64,000 bases of DNA. Origin: Pedobacter sp. ISL-64 (GTDB lineage: Bacteria; Bacteroidota; Bacteroidia; Sphingobacteriales; Sphingobacteriaceae). A model generated the notes under the pieces. That model was not told where the DNA came from, made no database searches, and saw only the letters and a program-made list of their open reading frames with translations. The stretch lies in assembly GCF_018613605.1 (NCBI RefSeq), contig NZ_JAGGPU010000002.1, forward strand, positions 1-64,000. The letters are read 5' to 3'. The position numbers and the translations under genes were made by a program. Below, one piece after another: positions 8,464 to 18,061 of this stretch. Numbering within the stretch: position 1 is the stretch's first letter; every line of letters begins with the position of its first letter.

Positions 8464-9624
8464 ATGAATAAACATTTCGATCTTATTGTAATTGGTGGAG
8501 GGATTTTAGGAACATTCCATGCTTACCATGCTTTATTTTCGGGCAAATCGGTACTGCAGCTCGAAAAAGACAATTTTCCGGTTGGCGCTACGGTACGCAA
8601 TTTTGGTCAGGTGGTACCCTCGGGTATGGAAGCCGAGTGGTTCGAATATGGTGTGGCCGGTTTAGATATTTATAAATCCATTCAGCAAGAATTCGATATT
8701 TCCGTGCAGCAAAATGGTAGTGTGTACATCGCATCAGATAACGATGAGCAGACCTTAATCCACGAGCTGAAAGCACATTACGATACCATCGGTTACGAGA
8801 CCGAATTGCTTAGTCGGGAAGCGGTTTTAAAGAAATATCCTGCTATTAAATCTTCTTATGCCAAAGAAGCCATCTTTTTTCCTCAGGAAATTAGTGTGGC
8901 ACCAGATCAAATGATCTACCGTCTGCATGAATATATGCAGACTAAGTTTGCACAATACACACTTAAATACAACAGTCCGGTTACCGCCTGCGAAAGCAAA
9001 GGCACTGGTGTTGAAGTAGGTTTAAGGAACAATGCCGAACTTTTTACGGCAGAGAAAGCCATTATCTGTAACGGTTACGAATTTAAACTGCTTTATCCCG
9101 ACCTGTTTAGCGAAAGCGGCATTGTGGTAAGTAAGCTGCAAATGATGCGCAGTATACCTATGCCAGAAGTAGCTTTAGCAGGTAATATTTTAACAGGGCT
9201 AACCACCAGGCGTTACGAGAGTTTTGAGCACTATTGCCCTTCTTTCGAAAGCATTAAAACCCCTGAGCATTACGAAGAACTAAAAAAATGGGGTATCCAT
9301 ATCCTGTTTAAAAAGGCTGCAGATAATACGATTATTATTGGCGATTCGCATGTATATGCCGATATAAACCATTTCGACGATCTTGGTTTCGATTTAAGCC
9401 ACCACGTTAATGAGCTCATGCTAGAAGAAGCAGCCCGGATAGTTGATTTCGATGTGCGCAAACTGCAAAGTACCTGGGCCGGATTTTATCCGCAGCACGC
9501 AACAAAACATATTGTAACTTACGATCTCGACGATCGCATCCACATCCGTACGGCTATTGGCGGTAAAGGAATGACTGCCAGCGCAGGTTATGCCGCAGAA
9601 AGCATTAAGAAAATATTTAGTTAA
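8464..9624 (+). CDS. TIGR03364-type FAD-dependent oxidoreductase
   Basis: A 386-residue DAO-fold flavoprotein. The FAD-binding Rossmann motif is GGGILG at residues 11-16 with the acidic Glu34 that would hold the ribose, followed by VRNFGQVVPSGMEAEWFEYG, a substrate-side region with QMMRS and LTTRRYESF, and a C-terminal GIGG-like AIGGKGMTASAG near 370. This matches the TIGR03364 group, proposed to oxidise amino- or N-methyl-aminophosphonates; the group often sits beside phosphonate genes, although no phosphonatase-like HAD gene is in view. The transporter upstream and SusC/SusD pair downstream fit a catabolic locus. The substrate is inferred. Confidence 0.8.
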   Translation: MNKHFDLIVIGGGILGTFHAYHALFSGKSVLQLEKDNFPVGATVRNFGQVVPSGMEAEWFEYGVAGLDIYKSIQQEFDISVQQNGSVYIASDNDEQTLIHELKAHYDTIGYETELLSREAVLKKYPAIKSSYAKEAIFFPQEISVAPDQMIYRLHEYMQTKFAQYTLKYNSPVTACESKGTGVEVGLRNNAELFTAEKAIICNGYEFKLLYPDLFSESGIVVSKLQMMRSIPMPEVALAGNILTGLTTRRYESFEHYCPSFESIKTPEHYEELKKWGIHILFKKAADNTIIIGDSHVYADINHFDDLGFDLSHHVNELMLEEAARIVDFDVRKLQSTWAGFYPQHATKHIVTYDLDDRIHIRTAIGGKGMTASAGYAAESIKKIFS

Positions 9625-9729
9625 CAAATACTAAACAAAAATAGGAGGTTTTGTTAACTAAAAGTTGGCATTAGGCTAACATACACATCTTATCATTGCA
9701 TCTATAAAACCTAAAAAAATTATAGATAA

Positions 9730-12700
9730 ATGAAACATCTCTACAAGATGAAGATGTGCATGGTAGCTTTGCTGTTACTGTGTCTCACGCCTTATTTTTC
9801 CTGGGCACAAACAAAAATAGCTGGTCTGGTTAAAGACGATGCGCAACAGCCGGTTCCAGGCGTTAGCGTAATGGTAAAGGGGACTAAAAAAGCTACTTCT
9901 ACCGATTTGTCGGGCCGCTTTACACTCGATGCCAAAACAGGTGAAACACTTGTTTTTAGTTCGATCGGATTTCTTCCACAAGAAGTTCAGGTTACTGGCG
10001 CAAACCTTACCGTAACTTTAAAAACAGACTCGAAAAATTTAAACGAGGTAGTGGTTACCGCCCTCGGTATCCGTAAAGAGAAAAGAAACCTGGGCTATGC
10101 CATTCAGGAAGTAAAAGGAGCGGATCTGGTAAAAGCCAGGGAAGCTAATCCGGTAAACGGATTGGTGGGTAAGGTTGCCGGTTTAACTGTTGGGGTATCT
10201 TCAGAACTTTTGGGCCGTTCGTCGCTTTACCTTCGCGGTAACGATGTTAATTTGGTAGTGGTAGATGGGGTGCCGATCAATTCGGATACCTGGAACATCA
10301 ATCCCGATGATATTGATACTTATACCGTGCTTAAAGGCCCGGCAGCAGCGGCACTTTATGGTTATCAGGCTTATAATGGTGCATTATTAATCACCACTAA
10401 AAGAGGTAAACTGAGCGACAAAGGTTTTACGGTGGAGCTAAATTCGAGCACACAATTTAACAAAGGGTTTATCGCTTTACCAAAAAGCCAGGACGAGTAC
10501 GGGCCAGGCGAGCACAGTGCCTATGCTTTTGGTGATGGAAAAGGTGGTGGCTTAAATGATGGTGATTACGATATCTGGGGCCCAAAATTCGACGGTCAGT
10601 TGATTCCTCAATATGATAGTCCGATTGTGAACGGCGTGCGCCAGGGTACGCCATGGGTAGCCCGTGGAAAGGATAACTTAAAGCGTTTTATCCAAACCGG
10701 ATTGCTTTCTGCAAACAACGTTGCCTTATCTTCTGCAACAGATAAGTATAATTTAAGGGTTTCCATTTCCAATAATTATCAAAAAGGAATTATACCGAAC
10801 ACACAATTAAATATCAACAATTTTAATGTAAGTGGTTCGTATAACATCAGTCCGAAATTAAGAGCTGAAGCCTATATCAATTATAGCCGCCAGTTTTCTG
10901 ATAATATACCTGATGTGAACTATGGACCGAACAGTGTGATTTATAACATGACCCTTTGGGGCGGTGCCGATTGGAATATCGACGACATGAAAAACTACTG
11001 GCAGCCAGGCAAAGAAGGAATCCAGTCTATTTACGCCGAATATCAGCGTTACCACAATCCTTATTTTTTATCTTACGAGTGGTTACGCGGACATAAAAAG
11101 AACGATATTAACGGTTATGCTTCATTAAACTACAATGTAACCAAAGGATTGGATGTATTACTGAAAACGCAGATCTCTACCTACGATCAGTTAAGGACGG
11201 AGAAAATGCCGTTTTCTGCTCACCCATACGGACGTGAAGAAGGCTTAGGCGATTACAGGGAAGACCGCCGTAGCATGTTCGAAAACAATACGCAATTGAT
11301 TTTAAAGTACAATAAAAACATTGGCGACCTGTTCGAAATCAGTGCTTTTGGCGGCGGTAATGCCCGTAACTTCAGTTACAATTCGAGCTTTACCACAACC
11401 GATTATTTAAATGTTCCAAATGTATATAACTTCTCGAATTCTAAAAACCCGGTAAAAGCATTCGATTTCAATTCACAAATGTTGGTGTTAAGTGCATTTT
11501 ACTCAGTTGATTTGAGCTTTAAAAAGTACCTGAACATCAATACCACTGGCCGTGTAGATAAAAACTCTGCACTTCCTCCGGGCAACAATTCAGCATTCTA
11601 TCCTTCGGTTTCGCTAAGCTCGGTAATCTCCGATTATGTAAAAATGCCTGCTTTTATTTCATTTGCAAAAGTAAGGGCATCGTATGCAAACGTTAAAGAT
11701 CCAGGTTTGGGCACACAGGAATTTATTGGTGCAACGCCTCTGCAAACTTATCCAATTGGTTATGGAGCAGAATATACTTCGTCATACGGTGGTCCAGGTT
11801 ATGGTCTTTCTTCGCCTTACAGCATCAGGCCAACCTACAATAACCAAACAGGTGCCTATTATACCAACAACCTTATCGATCTGAACGCGGTAAAAGCGCA
11901 GAGCAGAACCAATTACGAAGGTGGTATCGATCTGAAGTTCCTTAAAAACCGGTTAGGTTTTGAAGCTACATATTTCAGGTATATCGATGGACCGAAAATT
12001 ATCAGACAAAATATCTCAGCAGCAACAGGTTACCAAACCAATACCATCAACGGCCGTAAAACGCAAAACAGTGGAGTGGAGTTAAGTTTATCAGGCGCAC
12101 CAATTATGACCGACAAATTTGGCTGGGATGTTATGATCAACTGGTCTACCTACAAACAGATTTACAAAGAACTTGCGCCAGGCGAAACATCGGTTGATCA
12201 ATTCTTTAAAACCGGTGATCGCATCGACAATATATATGGTTCTGTTTTAGCTAAAACACCAAGCGGACAGGTGATCCATACTTCAAGCGGAACACCGGTT
12301 TCGTTACCGGTTAACCAGCTGCTGGGGCATGCCGATCCAAACTGGGTATGGAGCATTGGTAACAAATTCAGGTATGAGAATTTCTCATTCAGTTTCCAGT
12401 TAGATGGTAAAGTGGGTGGGGTAATGCAAGATTATGTGAGGTTAAAATCGTTCCAGGGCGGTCGTCAGATCGAAACCATCCAGGGTAAAATGGGCGATGC
12501 CAGATATCAGGATTATTTGCGTGTAAACGATCCTACTTACAAAGGTACCTGGGTAGGCGATGGTGTGGTTATTGCCAATGGCGGTAAACTGAACTTCGAT
12601 CCGGTTACGGGTGTAATTACCAATTATGGTGACCTAACTTTTGCGCCGAATACCACTCCGCAGTTGTTGCAGGATTATCTGGGCGTTTTTTATGGTGCCA

Positions 12701-12957
12701 AAGAGAACACCATGATGAGCCGCACCTATGCCAAATTGCGCGAAGTAACTTTTGGCTACCAATTGCCTAAGAAATTACTGGAGCGCACGTTTATCAAATC
12801 GGCCAATATTTCGGTAGTAGGGCGTAATCTCCTGTACTTTATCAATTCTACTTATAACGATGTAGATGTAGATCAGTACTCGGGCAGAGAAGGTACCTCT
12901 ACACTGCAAACACCAACTACAAGAAGTATAGGTTTTAACCTGAATGTTACTTTTTAA
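9730..12957 (+). CDS. SusC/RagA-family TonB-linked outer-membrane receptor
   Basis: A 1075-residue SusC-type receptor: signal peptide ending in FSWAQ, a CarboxypepD_reg-like domain at about residues 28-110 (IAGLVKDDAQQPVPGVSVMV, SSIGFLPQEV), the NEVVVTALG linker, a plug with SLYLRGNDVNLVVVDGVPIN and KGPAAAALYG, then a 22-strand-type barrel ending IGFNLNVTF. It should form a lidded complex with the SusD-like lipoprotein 18 bases downstream. SusC/SusD pairs usually import oligosaccharides or peptides; here the neighbours point to a phosphorus-containing or amino compound. About 105 bases separate it from the oxidoreductase gene, so it may share regulation. Confidence 0.93.
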   Translation: MKHLYKMKMCMVALLLLCLTPYFSWAQTKIAGLVKDDAQQPVPGVSVMVKGTKKATSTDLSGRFTLDAKTGETLVFSSIGFLPQEVQVTGANLTVTLKTDSKNLNEVVVTALGIRKEKRNLGYAIQEVKGADLVKAREANPVNGLVGKVAGLTVGVSSELLGRSSLYLRGNDVNLVVVDGVPINSDTWNINPDDIDTYTVLKGPAAAALYGYQAYNGALLITTKRGKLSDKGFTVELNSSTQFNKGFIALPKSQDEYGPGEHSAYAFGDGKGGGLNDGDYDIWGPKFDGQLIPQYDSPIVNGVRQGTPWVARGKDNLKRFIQTGLLSANNVALSSATDKYNLRVSISNNYQKGIIPNTQLNINNFNVSGSYNISPKLRAEAYINYSRQFSDNIPDVNYGPNSVIYNMTLWGGADWNIDDMKNYWQPGKEGIQSIYAEYQRYHNPYFLSYEWLRGHKKNDINGYASLNYNVTKGLDVLLKTQISTYDQLRTEKMPFSAHPYGREEGLGDYREDRRSMFENNTQLILKYNKNIGDLFEISAFGGGNARNFSYNSSFTTTDYLNVPNVYNFSNSKNPVKAFDFNSQMLVLSAFYSVDLSFKKYLNINTTGRVDKNSALPPGNNSAFYPSVSLSSVISDYVKMPAFISFAKVRASYANVKDPGLGTQEFIGATPLQTYPIGYGAEYTSSYGGPGYGLSSPYSIRPTYNNQTGAYYTNNLIDLNAVKAQSRTNYEGGIDLKFLKNRLGFEATYFRYIDGPKIIRQNISAATGYQTNTINGRKTQNSGVELSLSGAPIMTDKFGWDVMINWSTYKQIYKELAPGETSVDQFFKTGDRIDNIYGSVLAKTPSGQVIHTSSGTPVSLPVNQLLGHADPNWVWSIGNKFRYENFSFSFQLDGKVGGVMQDYVRLKSFQGGRQIETIQGKMGDARYQDYLRVNDPTYKGTWVGDGVVIANGGKLNFDPVTGVITNYGDLTFAPNTTPQLLQDYLGVFYGAKENTMMSRTYAKLREVTFGYQLPKKLLERTFIKSANISVVGRNLLYFINSTYNDVDVDQYSGREGTSTLQTPTTRSIGFNLNVTF

Positions 12958-12975
12958 CCTTTAGCAATAAGTATT

Positions 12976-14544
12976 ATGAAATCAATATATAAAATCCTGT
13001 TCCTCTTCATCATCGTTGCTGTTTGTGGCGGGTGCAAGAAAGAATTTGAAGAAAATTTTAAAAATCCGAACCAGGCCGAAACCGTTCCGCCAAACTTATT
13101 ATTGAACGGTATTTTGTTCGATATGTACGAGGCACCTTTTTCGGGCTCAGAAAGATGGAACCAGTACACTGCGGCCAACTATTTCTATTACGCAACCAAT
13201 AACTACGACTGGACAGGCGCTTCGTTAGATTATACGACTTTAAAAAATGTGGTAAAAATGGAAGAGGAAGCCAACCGTTTAGGCGGTGCGGTAGCTAAGC
13301 CTTACCTGGCACTGGCTAAATTCTTTAAAGCGTATTATTTTGTGAAAATGAGTTTGAAAGTGGGCGATTTACCGATGACCGAAGCCTTAAAAGGTTTCGC
13401 CAACTTAACCCCGAAGTACGATACCCAAAAAGATACTTTTAAACAATCGTTAACCTGGTTAGAAGAATCGAACAACGATTTATCGGCTTTAATTGTTGCA
13501 GGCAACAAGGAATTAAAAGGCGATATCTACCTTAAAAATGACCTTGCAGCCTGGCAAAAGGTGGTGAATACCTTTAAATTACGGACTTTGATCAATTTGA
13601 GCACAAAAGCAGACGATGCCGACTTACAGGTAAAACAACAATTTGCTGCGGTATTGGGCAACCCGACCAAATATCCGGTTATGGAGAGTATGGCCGATAA
13701 TCTTCAGTTTGTGTATAACGAGAGTTTTAATAAGTATCCGAACAATAAAGATAATTTTGGTAATGATGCCCTGCGTTACAATATGGCGGGTACGTATTTA
13801 AATACGCTTTCGACCCTTAAAGATCCCCGGGCCTATATGGTAGCTGAGCCGGCAAGGGGTATAGCAGAAGCCAACGGTTACGCCATTACCGATTACCGCA
13901 ATTTTATTGGTGCACCTACAGGTGAAGATCAAGGGGTAATGTTGGATAAGGTACAGAAGGGGTTGTATTCGCTGATTGGCCGTTATCGCTACTATAGTGG
14001 TTATACAGCCGAAAATACGTTTATCATTGCTTATCCTGAGCTTTGTTTCATCAAAGCAGAGGGCATTAACCGCGGTTGGGCTACTGGCGATGCCGAAAGC
14101 TGGTATAAAAAAGGGATTCAGGCTTCTATTGGCTTCTATGGTATTAAAGATGGTATTAATGTGGTCACCTTTTTGAAAAAGGATGGGAAGCTGGGCGAAT
14201 TTGAAAACTTTAATGTTAATTTCTCTTTCGAAAGCGATTATTATTCGCAGACTGCGGTTAAATATGCCGGTAATACAACCGATGGTTTAAAGCAGATCCT
14301 GACGCAGAAATACCTGGCTTATTTCCGTAATTCGGGCTTCGAAGCTTACTATCAGTACCGCAGAACAGGTGTGCCAACTTTCGATTTAGGTCCTGGCGTA
14401 GGTAATAGTAACAGGATTCCCAAGCGTTTTCAGTACCCTAATATTGAAAGAACAACCAACGGCGAAAACCTAAAACAGGCTTTACTTCGCCAATATAACG
14501 GAATTGACGACATTAATCTGTCGCCGTGGATCGTTAAACCATAA
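12976..14544 (+). CDS. SusD/RagB-family outer-membrane lipoprotein
   Basis: The 522-residue partner of the SusC protein, a surface lipoprotein that caps the receptor and binds substrate. The signal is MKSIYKILFLFIIVAVCGGC with acylation at Cys20. The sequence has the helical repeat pattern of SusD (AKFFKAYYFVKMSLKVGDLP, GFEAYYQYRRTG, PNIERTTNGENLKQA) and looks closest to the SusD_2-like branch. It follows the receptor by 18 bases in an evident two-gene unit closed by a terminator at 14579. Confidence 0.9.
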   Translation: MKSIYKILFLFIIVAVCGGCKKEFEENFKNPNQAETVPPNLLLNGILFDMYEAPFSGSERWNQYTAANYFYYATNNYDWTGASLDYTTLKNVVKMEEEANRLGGAVAKPYLALAKFFKAYYFVKMSLKVGDLPMTEALKGFANLTPKYDTQKDTFKQSLTWLEESNNDLSALIVAGNKELKGDIYLKNDLAAWQKVVNTFKLRTLINLSTKADDADLQVKQQFAAVLGNPTKYPVMESMADNLQFVYNESFNKYPNNKDNFGNDALRYNMAGTYLNTLSTLKDPRAYMVAEPARGIAEANGYAITDYRNFIGAPTGEDQGVMLDKVQKGLYSLIGRYRYYSGYTAENTFIIAYPELCFIKAEGINRGWATGDAESWYKKGIQASIGFYGIKDGINVVTFLKKDGKLGEFENFNVNFSFESDYYSQTAVKYAGNTTDGLKQILTQKYLAYFRNSGFEAYYQYRRTGVPTFDLGPGVGNSNRIPKRFQYPNIERTTNGENLKQALLRQYNGIDDINLSPWIVKP

Positions 14545-14578
14545 TTGTTAACGATCTGATATTCAACTTTAAATTCGC

Positions 14579-14614
14579 AAAACGATCCTCCGCCATAGAG
14601 GGAGGATCGTTTCC
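14579..14614 (+). terminator. Intrinsic terminator after SusC/SusD
   Basis: AAACGATCCTCC and GGAGGATCGTTT form a perfect 12-bp stem around a 9-base loop; the descending arm ends in TTTCCTT. It lies 35 bases after the SusD stop codon. Confidence 0.85.
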
Positions 14615-14739
14615 TTAAATAATAATTGAATTAATTTTTGCATAAATAGTTTAAAAGCGCTAATATTGCACTCCCAAAACGAACAAGGGTATTTAACTGC
14701 AAAGTGTAAATAAACCTCGTTTAAGGAAACGACCAGTAC

Positions 14740-14813
14740 TCCTTCTTAGCTCAGCTGGTTAGAGCATCTGACTGTTAATCAGAGGGTCGCTGGTTCGAGC
14801 CCAGCAGAGGGAG
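14740..14813 (+). tRNA. tRNA-Asn (anticodon GTT)
   Basis: The cloverleaf is complete: acceptor TCCTTCT/AGAGGGA, D arm AGCTCAGCTGGTTAGAGC, anticodon stem TCTGA/TCAGA with loop CTGTTAA giving anticodon GTT, and T arm GCTGG-TTCGAGC-CCAGC. The discriminator is G14813 and CCA is not encoded. Promoter-like TAATATTG lies at about 14661-14668. A tyrosine recombinase gene starts 240 bases downstream in the same orientation, which makes the 3' end of this tRNA a possible integration site. Confidence 0.96.
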
Positions 14814-14841
14814 CAAAGATTTTCAAGCCTGAAAATCATTT

Positions 14842-14878
14842 AAAAACCCCATTTCTAGCTAATAGGATGGGGTTTTTT
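14842..14878 (+). terminator. Terminator downstream of tRNA-Asn
   Basis: AAAAACCCCAT and ATGGGGTTTTTT pair as an 11-bp stem over a 14-base loop, ending in a T-run. A smaller perfect hairpin GATTTTC-aagcct-GAAAATC precedes it at about 14818-14837. The interval from here to the recombinase start at 15054 has no gene. Confidence 0.75.
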
Positions 14879-15053
14879 ATTTCCATAATAGGAAGTTTCC
14901 TACCTCCATTTTGTCTTTTCAATAGCCAATCTATGTTAAGTTTTACAGGAAAAACTGTCGAATTTAACGTATGACTTTTACAAATATTTAACAAAGAAAA
15001 TCCCGCGATTTAGGACTTCCGGTATCCGTAAACGCAATTTTTTTCAAGTTAAA

Positions 15054-16331
15054 ATGGCAACAGTTGATGCAAAAATCTACGTTCACCATTACAAAAATGA
15101 TGGTACGTGCAATGTAAAAATCAGAATTTACCACAAAAACCAGCAGAGGTTCATCGAAACAACTCACTTTCTCTGCGACAAACAGTTAAAAAGACATCCC
15201 GAAAACAAGCGGGAGTTTCTAATTAAAGACCAGTTTGTTAAATCACTGGTCAATTCGGAATTGGATAGCTATAGATTGGCTATTAGCAATCTTGGTCCAA
15301 AGCTTCACCTTTTTAGTGCCGATGAACTCAAAAGATATCTGACCAGGACTGATGAAAGGATTGATTTTATAGCTTTCTGTAACGGGTTTATAGCTGGCCT
15401 TGAAGAAAGCAGTAGAGGCAAGAGCGCAGCAAACTATCGAACTGTTAAGAACAGCCTCATAGATTTTTTGGGTAAGGAAAGGATATTCATCGAGGAAATC
15501 AACTGCGATATGCTTGGTGACTGGGAGCGTTATCTTAGGTCAAAAAGGGTAATAACTAGATTGAACCAGTTTCAAAAGCCAATCTCAACTTTTCAGCATC
15601 CATTAAAAGATGCCAGTGTGCATAATTATATGCGTGACTTAAGGGGGCTTTTCAACCATGCTAGAAAAAAATATAATAGAAAGAGTTTGGGCATCATCAG
15701 GATTGAGCACTATCCCTTTGATGAGTACAAAATCGTTGAAGCACCATTAACTCGTAAACGTAATACAGATATTGATACATTAAAGCTCATCCGGGATAGT
15801 AGCCCTTTGCCGGAAAGTAGAGCAGAGCTGGCCAGAGACTTATTCATGCTGTCTTTTTACATGTGCGGTATTAATGCTGTAGATATTTTTAAGGTAGATA
15901 AGTCTAATATTGTTGGAGGAAGACTGGATTACAATCGTTCAAAAACCAAAGATAAGAGAAAGGATAACGCCTTTATCAGTATAAAGGTCGTAGCTCAAGC
16001 CAAACCGCTTATAAATAAATACATAGGAACTATTAGCCAACGATATGGCAATATTGGAAGCTTGAACAAGGCTTTAAGTGCAGGTATGAGAGAGTTGTGC
16101 AAACAGATAGATGCCAAGGGAATAACCTACTATTGGGCCCGCCATACCGTTGGTAATTTAGCACGTAATAAATGCAGAATGAGCAAAGACGATGTTGGAC
16201 TTGCATTGAACCATGTAGATCAGGGGAAAAGGGTTACAGATATATATGTAGATAAGGATTGGAGTATTATTGATGAGCTACAAGAAAGGGTACTAAAACT
16301 TTTGGAGGAAAAGGAGTCTGACAAAGAATAA
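15054..16331 (+). CDS. Tyrosine site-specific recombinase (integrase 1 of 3)
   Basis: A 425-residue recombinase of the Bacteroidota phage-integrase/SAM-like type. Residues about 1-95 form an arm-binding region (MATVDAKIYVHHYKNDGTCN), about 105-215 the core-binding SAM-like domain, and about 230-415 the catalytic domain. Catalytic elements visible are the beta-hairpin Lys region (RSKTKD), Arg and His in YWARHT, His in LNHVD and the nucleophile Tyr in TDIYVDKDW. The usual first Arg is replaced by Asn in MCGINAVD, as in many Bacteroidota integrases. It lies next to tRNA-Asn and is paralogous to the two recombinases that follow. It should move the island or an older neighbour island. Confidence 0.9.
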   Translation: MATVDAKIYVHHYKNDGTCNVKIRIYHKNQQRFIETTHFLCDKQLKRHPENKREFLIKDQFVKSLVNSELDSYRLAISNLGPKLHLFSADELKRYLTRTDERIDFIAFCNGFIAGLEESSRGKSAANYRTVKNSLIDFLGKERIFIEEINCDMLGDWERYLRSKRVITRLNQFQKPISTFQHPLKDASVHNYMRDLRGLFNHARKKYNRKSLGIIRIEHYPFDEYKIVEAPLTRKRNTDIDTLKLIRDSSPLPESRAELARDLFMLSFYMCGINAVDIFKVDKSNIVGGRLDYNRSKTKDKRKDNAFISIKVVAQAKPLINKYIGTISQRYGNIGSLNKALSAGMRELCKQIDAKGITYYWARHTVGNLARNKCRMSKDDVGLALNHVDQGKRVTDIYVDKDWSIIDELQERVLKLLEEKESDKE

Positions 16332-16429
16332 AAGATAAATGATTGGATTAATTATTCCATGCGAAGTAAGCACACCATTCATATGAATAACCAATTATTA
16401 TAATCAACCCGCTGTGTGCACAAAAAAAT

Positions 16430-17725
16430 ATGGCAACAATAAGTGCAAAAATTTACAAGCATCACAAAAAAGCTGATGGAACCTACAATGTAAAAGTCTG
16501 TATTTTCCACAAAGGCCAAAGAAGGTACATCCACACCAATCACTATCTGGTTCGCAAACAGTTATCATCAAAGTTCAAGATAAAGGACAAGTTTATCGCC
16601 GATCTTGTTGAAAGACAGCTGATCGATTACCGGAAAACAGTTAGCGAACTTGGTAATAAGCTTAGTTCATTTAGCGCTGAAGCATTGCGGGATTATATTA
16701 GGGATAAAGATGCAGATATCGATTTTATTGTATTTTGCGATGAACATATTCAAAAAACAAAATTGGAAGGCCGAGAAGGTACCGCGTATAATCACCGTAA
16801 AATTAAAAATAGCCTTACAGATTATTTTAGAAGACAAGTTGTTTCTGTTACAGAGATTACCTCGGCTATGCTGATTTCTTATGAGTGTTACCTGAAATCA
16901 GAAAGAAAAATGTCAAGGATAAACCAATTAGGAAAAATGGTTGTGACCATTAAGCCAGCTATGAGTGAAAGAGGGGTTCATAATCAAATGAAAGATTTAA
17001 GGACATTATTTAATGCTGCTAGGGATTTCTACAATAATGAAGATTTGGAATTCTGCCGAATCAAACACTATCCTTTTAAAAAATACAAACTTGGGCCAGT
17101 TCCATTGGCAAAAAAAAGAAACAACTCGATTGAGGAAGTACTTTTAATCAGAGATTGTGTAACAGAGCCTGGAAGTCGGGCAGAACTTGCAAAGGAACTT
17201 TATATACTTTCCTTTCTTACTTGTGGAATGAATGCGGTGGATCTTTACAGTTGCACAAAGGATAATATTAGAGATGGTCGTATAAATTATAATAGATCAA
17301 AAACCAAAAGGAAAAGAAGGGATGATGCTTTTATCAGCATAAAAATAGTAGAAGAAGCCAAGCCTTTATTGATGAAATATATTGACAAACTCCGTAAACG
17401 TTATGCCACCTATGGAACACTTGATAGTGCGCTGAGTAAGGGAATGAAAGAAATATGTAAAAAGACAGGACTGGATGGGGTCACTTTTTACTGGGCACGT
17501 TATACCTTTGCAAATCTCGCCAGAAATTCCTGTAGAATGAGCAAGGATGATGTTTTATTGGCAATGAACCACGTGGATATGGCAAGCCGTATGGTAGATG
17601 TTTATATTGAGAGAGATTGGAAGATTGTTGATGAAGTACAGTTAAAAGTTCTTCAATTGTATAGAGCTGCAGGTGTTCAATTGGTAATGAATGAAGAACC
17701 GCAATATGAAGAATATTATTACTAA
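16430..17725 (+). CDS. Tyrosine site-specific recombinase (integrase 2 of 3)
   Basis: A 431-residue paralogue of its two neighbours with the same start (MATISAKIYKHH) and layout. Catalytic elements are CGMNAVD (Asn in place of the first Arg), RSKTKR, YWARYT, NHVD and VDVYIERDW with the nucleophile Tyr. The His after the second Arg is Tyr here (WARYT instead of WARHT as in integrases 1 and 3), which could lower activity. A C-terminal acidic tail ends in EEYYY. The gap from integrase 1 is 98 bases. The stop is followed directly by a 16-bp motif shared with the upstream region of integrase 3. Confidence 0.9.
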   Translation: MATISAKIYKHHKKADGTYNVKVCIFHKGQRRYIHTNHYLVRKQLSSKFKIKDKFIADLVERQLIDYRKTVSELGNKLSSFSAEALRDYIRDKDADIDFIVFCDEHIQKTKLEGREGTAYNHRKIKNSLTDYFRRQVVSVTEITSAMLISYECYLKSERKMSRINQLGKMVVTIKPAMSERGVHNQMKDLRTLFNAARDFYNNEDLEFCRIKHYPFKKYKLGPVPLAKKRNNSIEEVLLIRDCVTEPGSRAELAKELYILSFLTCGMNAVDLYSCTKDNIRDGRINYNRSKTKRKRRDDAFISIKIVEEAKPLLMKYIDKLRKRYATYGTLDSALSKGMKEICKKTGLDGVTFYWARYTFANLARNSCRMSKDDVLLAMNHVDMASRMVDVYIERDWKIVDEVQLKVLQLYRAAGVQLVMNEEPQYEEYYY

Positions 17726-17729
17726 AACT

Positions 17730-17745
17730 GTAACAAGTATGTAAC
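17730..17745. repeat. Integrase-arm-like repeat, left copy
   Basis: GTAACAAGTATGTAAC contains two direct GTAAC units. Its near copy at 18016-18031 differs at three positions, and the flanking AAAAC before and AAATTTTT after are also shared. The two copies bracket the tRNA-Met fragment, an arrangement expected of arm-type recombinase binding sites around an attachment core. Confidence 0.5.
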
Positions 17746-17833
17746 TGGGCAAAATTTTTAGGTATTCAAAAAAGCCTTAAAATCTGCCTTCTTACGAGTA
17801 AAATGCGTATTTATTTGTATATCTAGACTAGAA

Positions 17834-17879
<46 letters not shown>

Positions 17880-17882
17880 TAT

Positions 17883-17917
17883 AACCGCCTTACAAAGAAA
17901 TTTGAAGGCGGTTTTTT
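17883..17917 (+). terminator. Terminator after the tRNA-Met fragment
   Basis: AACCGCCTT and GAAGGCGGTT pair over a 12-base loop and are followed by a T-run. It was probably carried along with the tRNA 3' end as part of the attachment segment. Confidence 0.75.
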
Positions 17918-18015
17918 GTTTTTCTCTGAGCTGATTTTTGATCAGCAAAGCTGGCTAAGGCAGTCGTCCTTTTGGCAGATCTTACATAATTTTTTGTTAA
18001 ACTTTACGCAAAACC

Positions 18016-18031
18016 GTAACAAATACGTAAC
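18016..18031. repeat. Integrase-arm-like repeat, right copy
   Basis: GTAACAAATACGTAAC lies 30 bases before the start of integrase 3 and is the near copy of 17730-17745. It could be an arm site and may also lie in the integrase promoter, which would allow autoregulation. Confidence 0.5.
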
Positions 18032-18061
18032 GGAAATTTTTGCGTGCTAACCTAAAGAATT

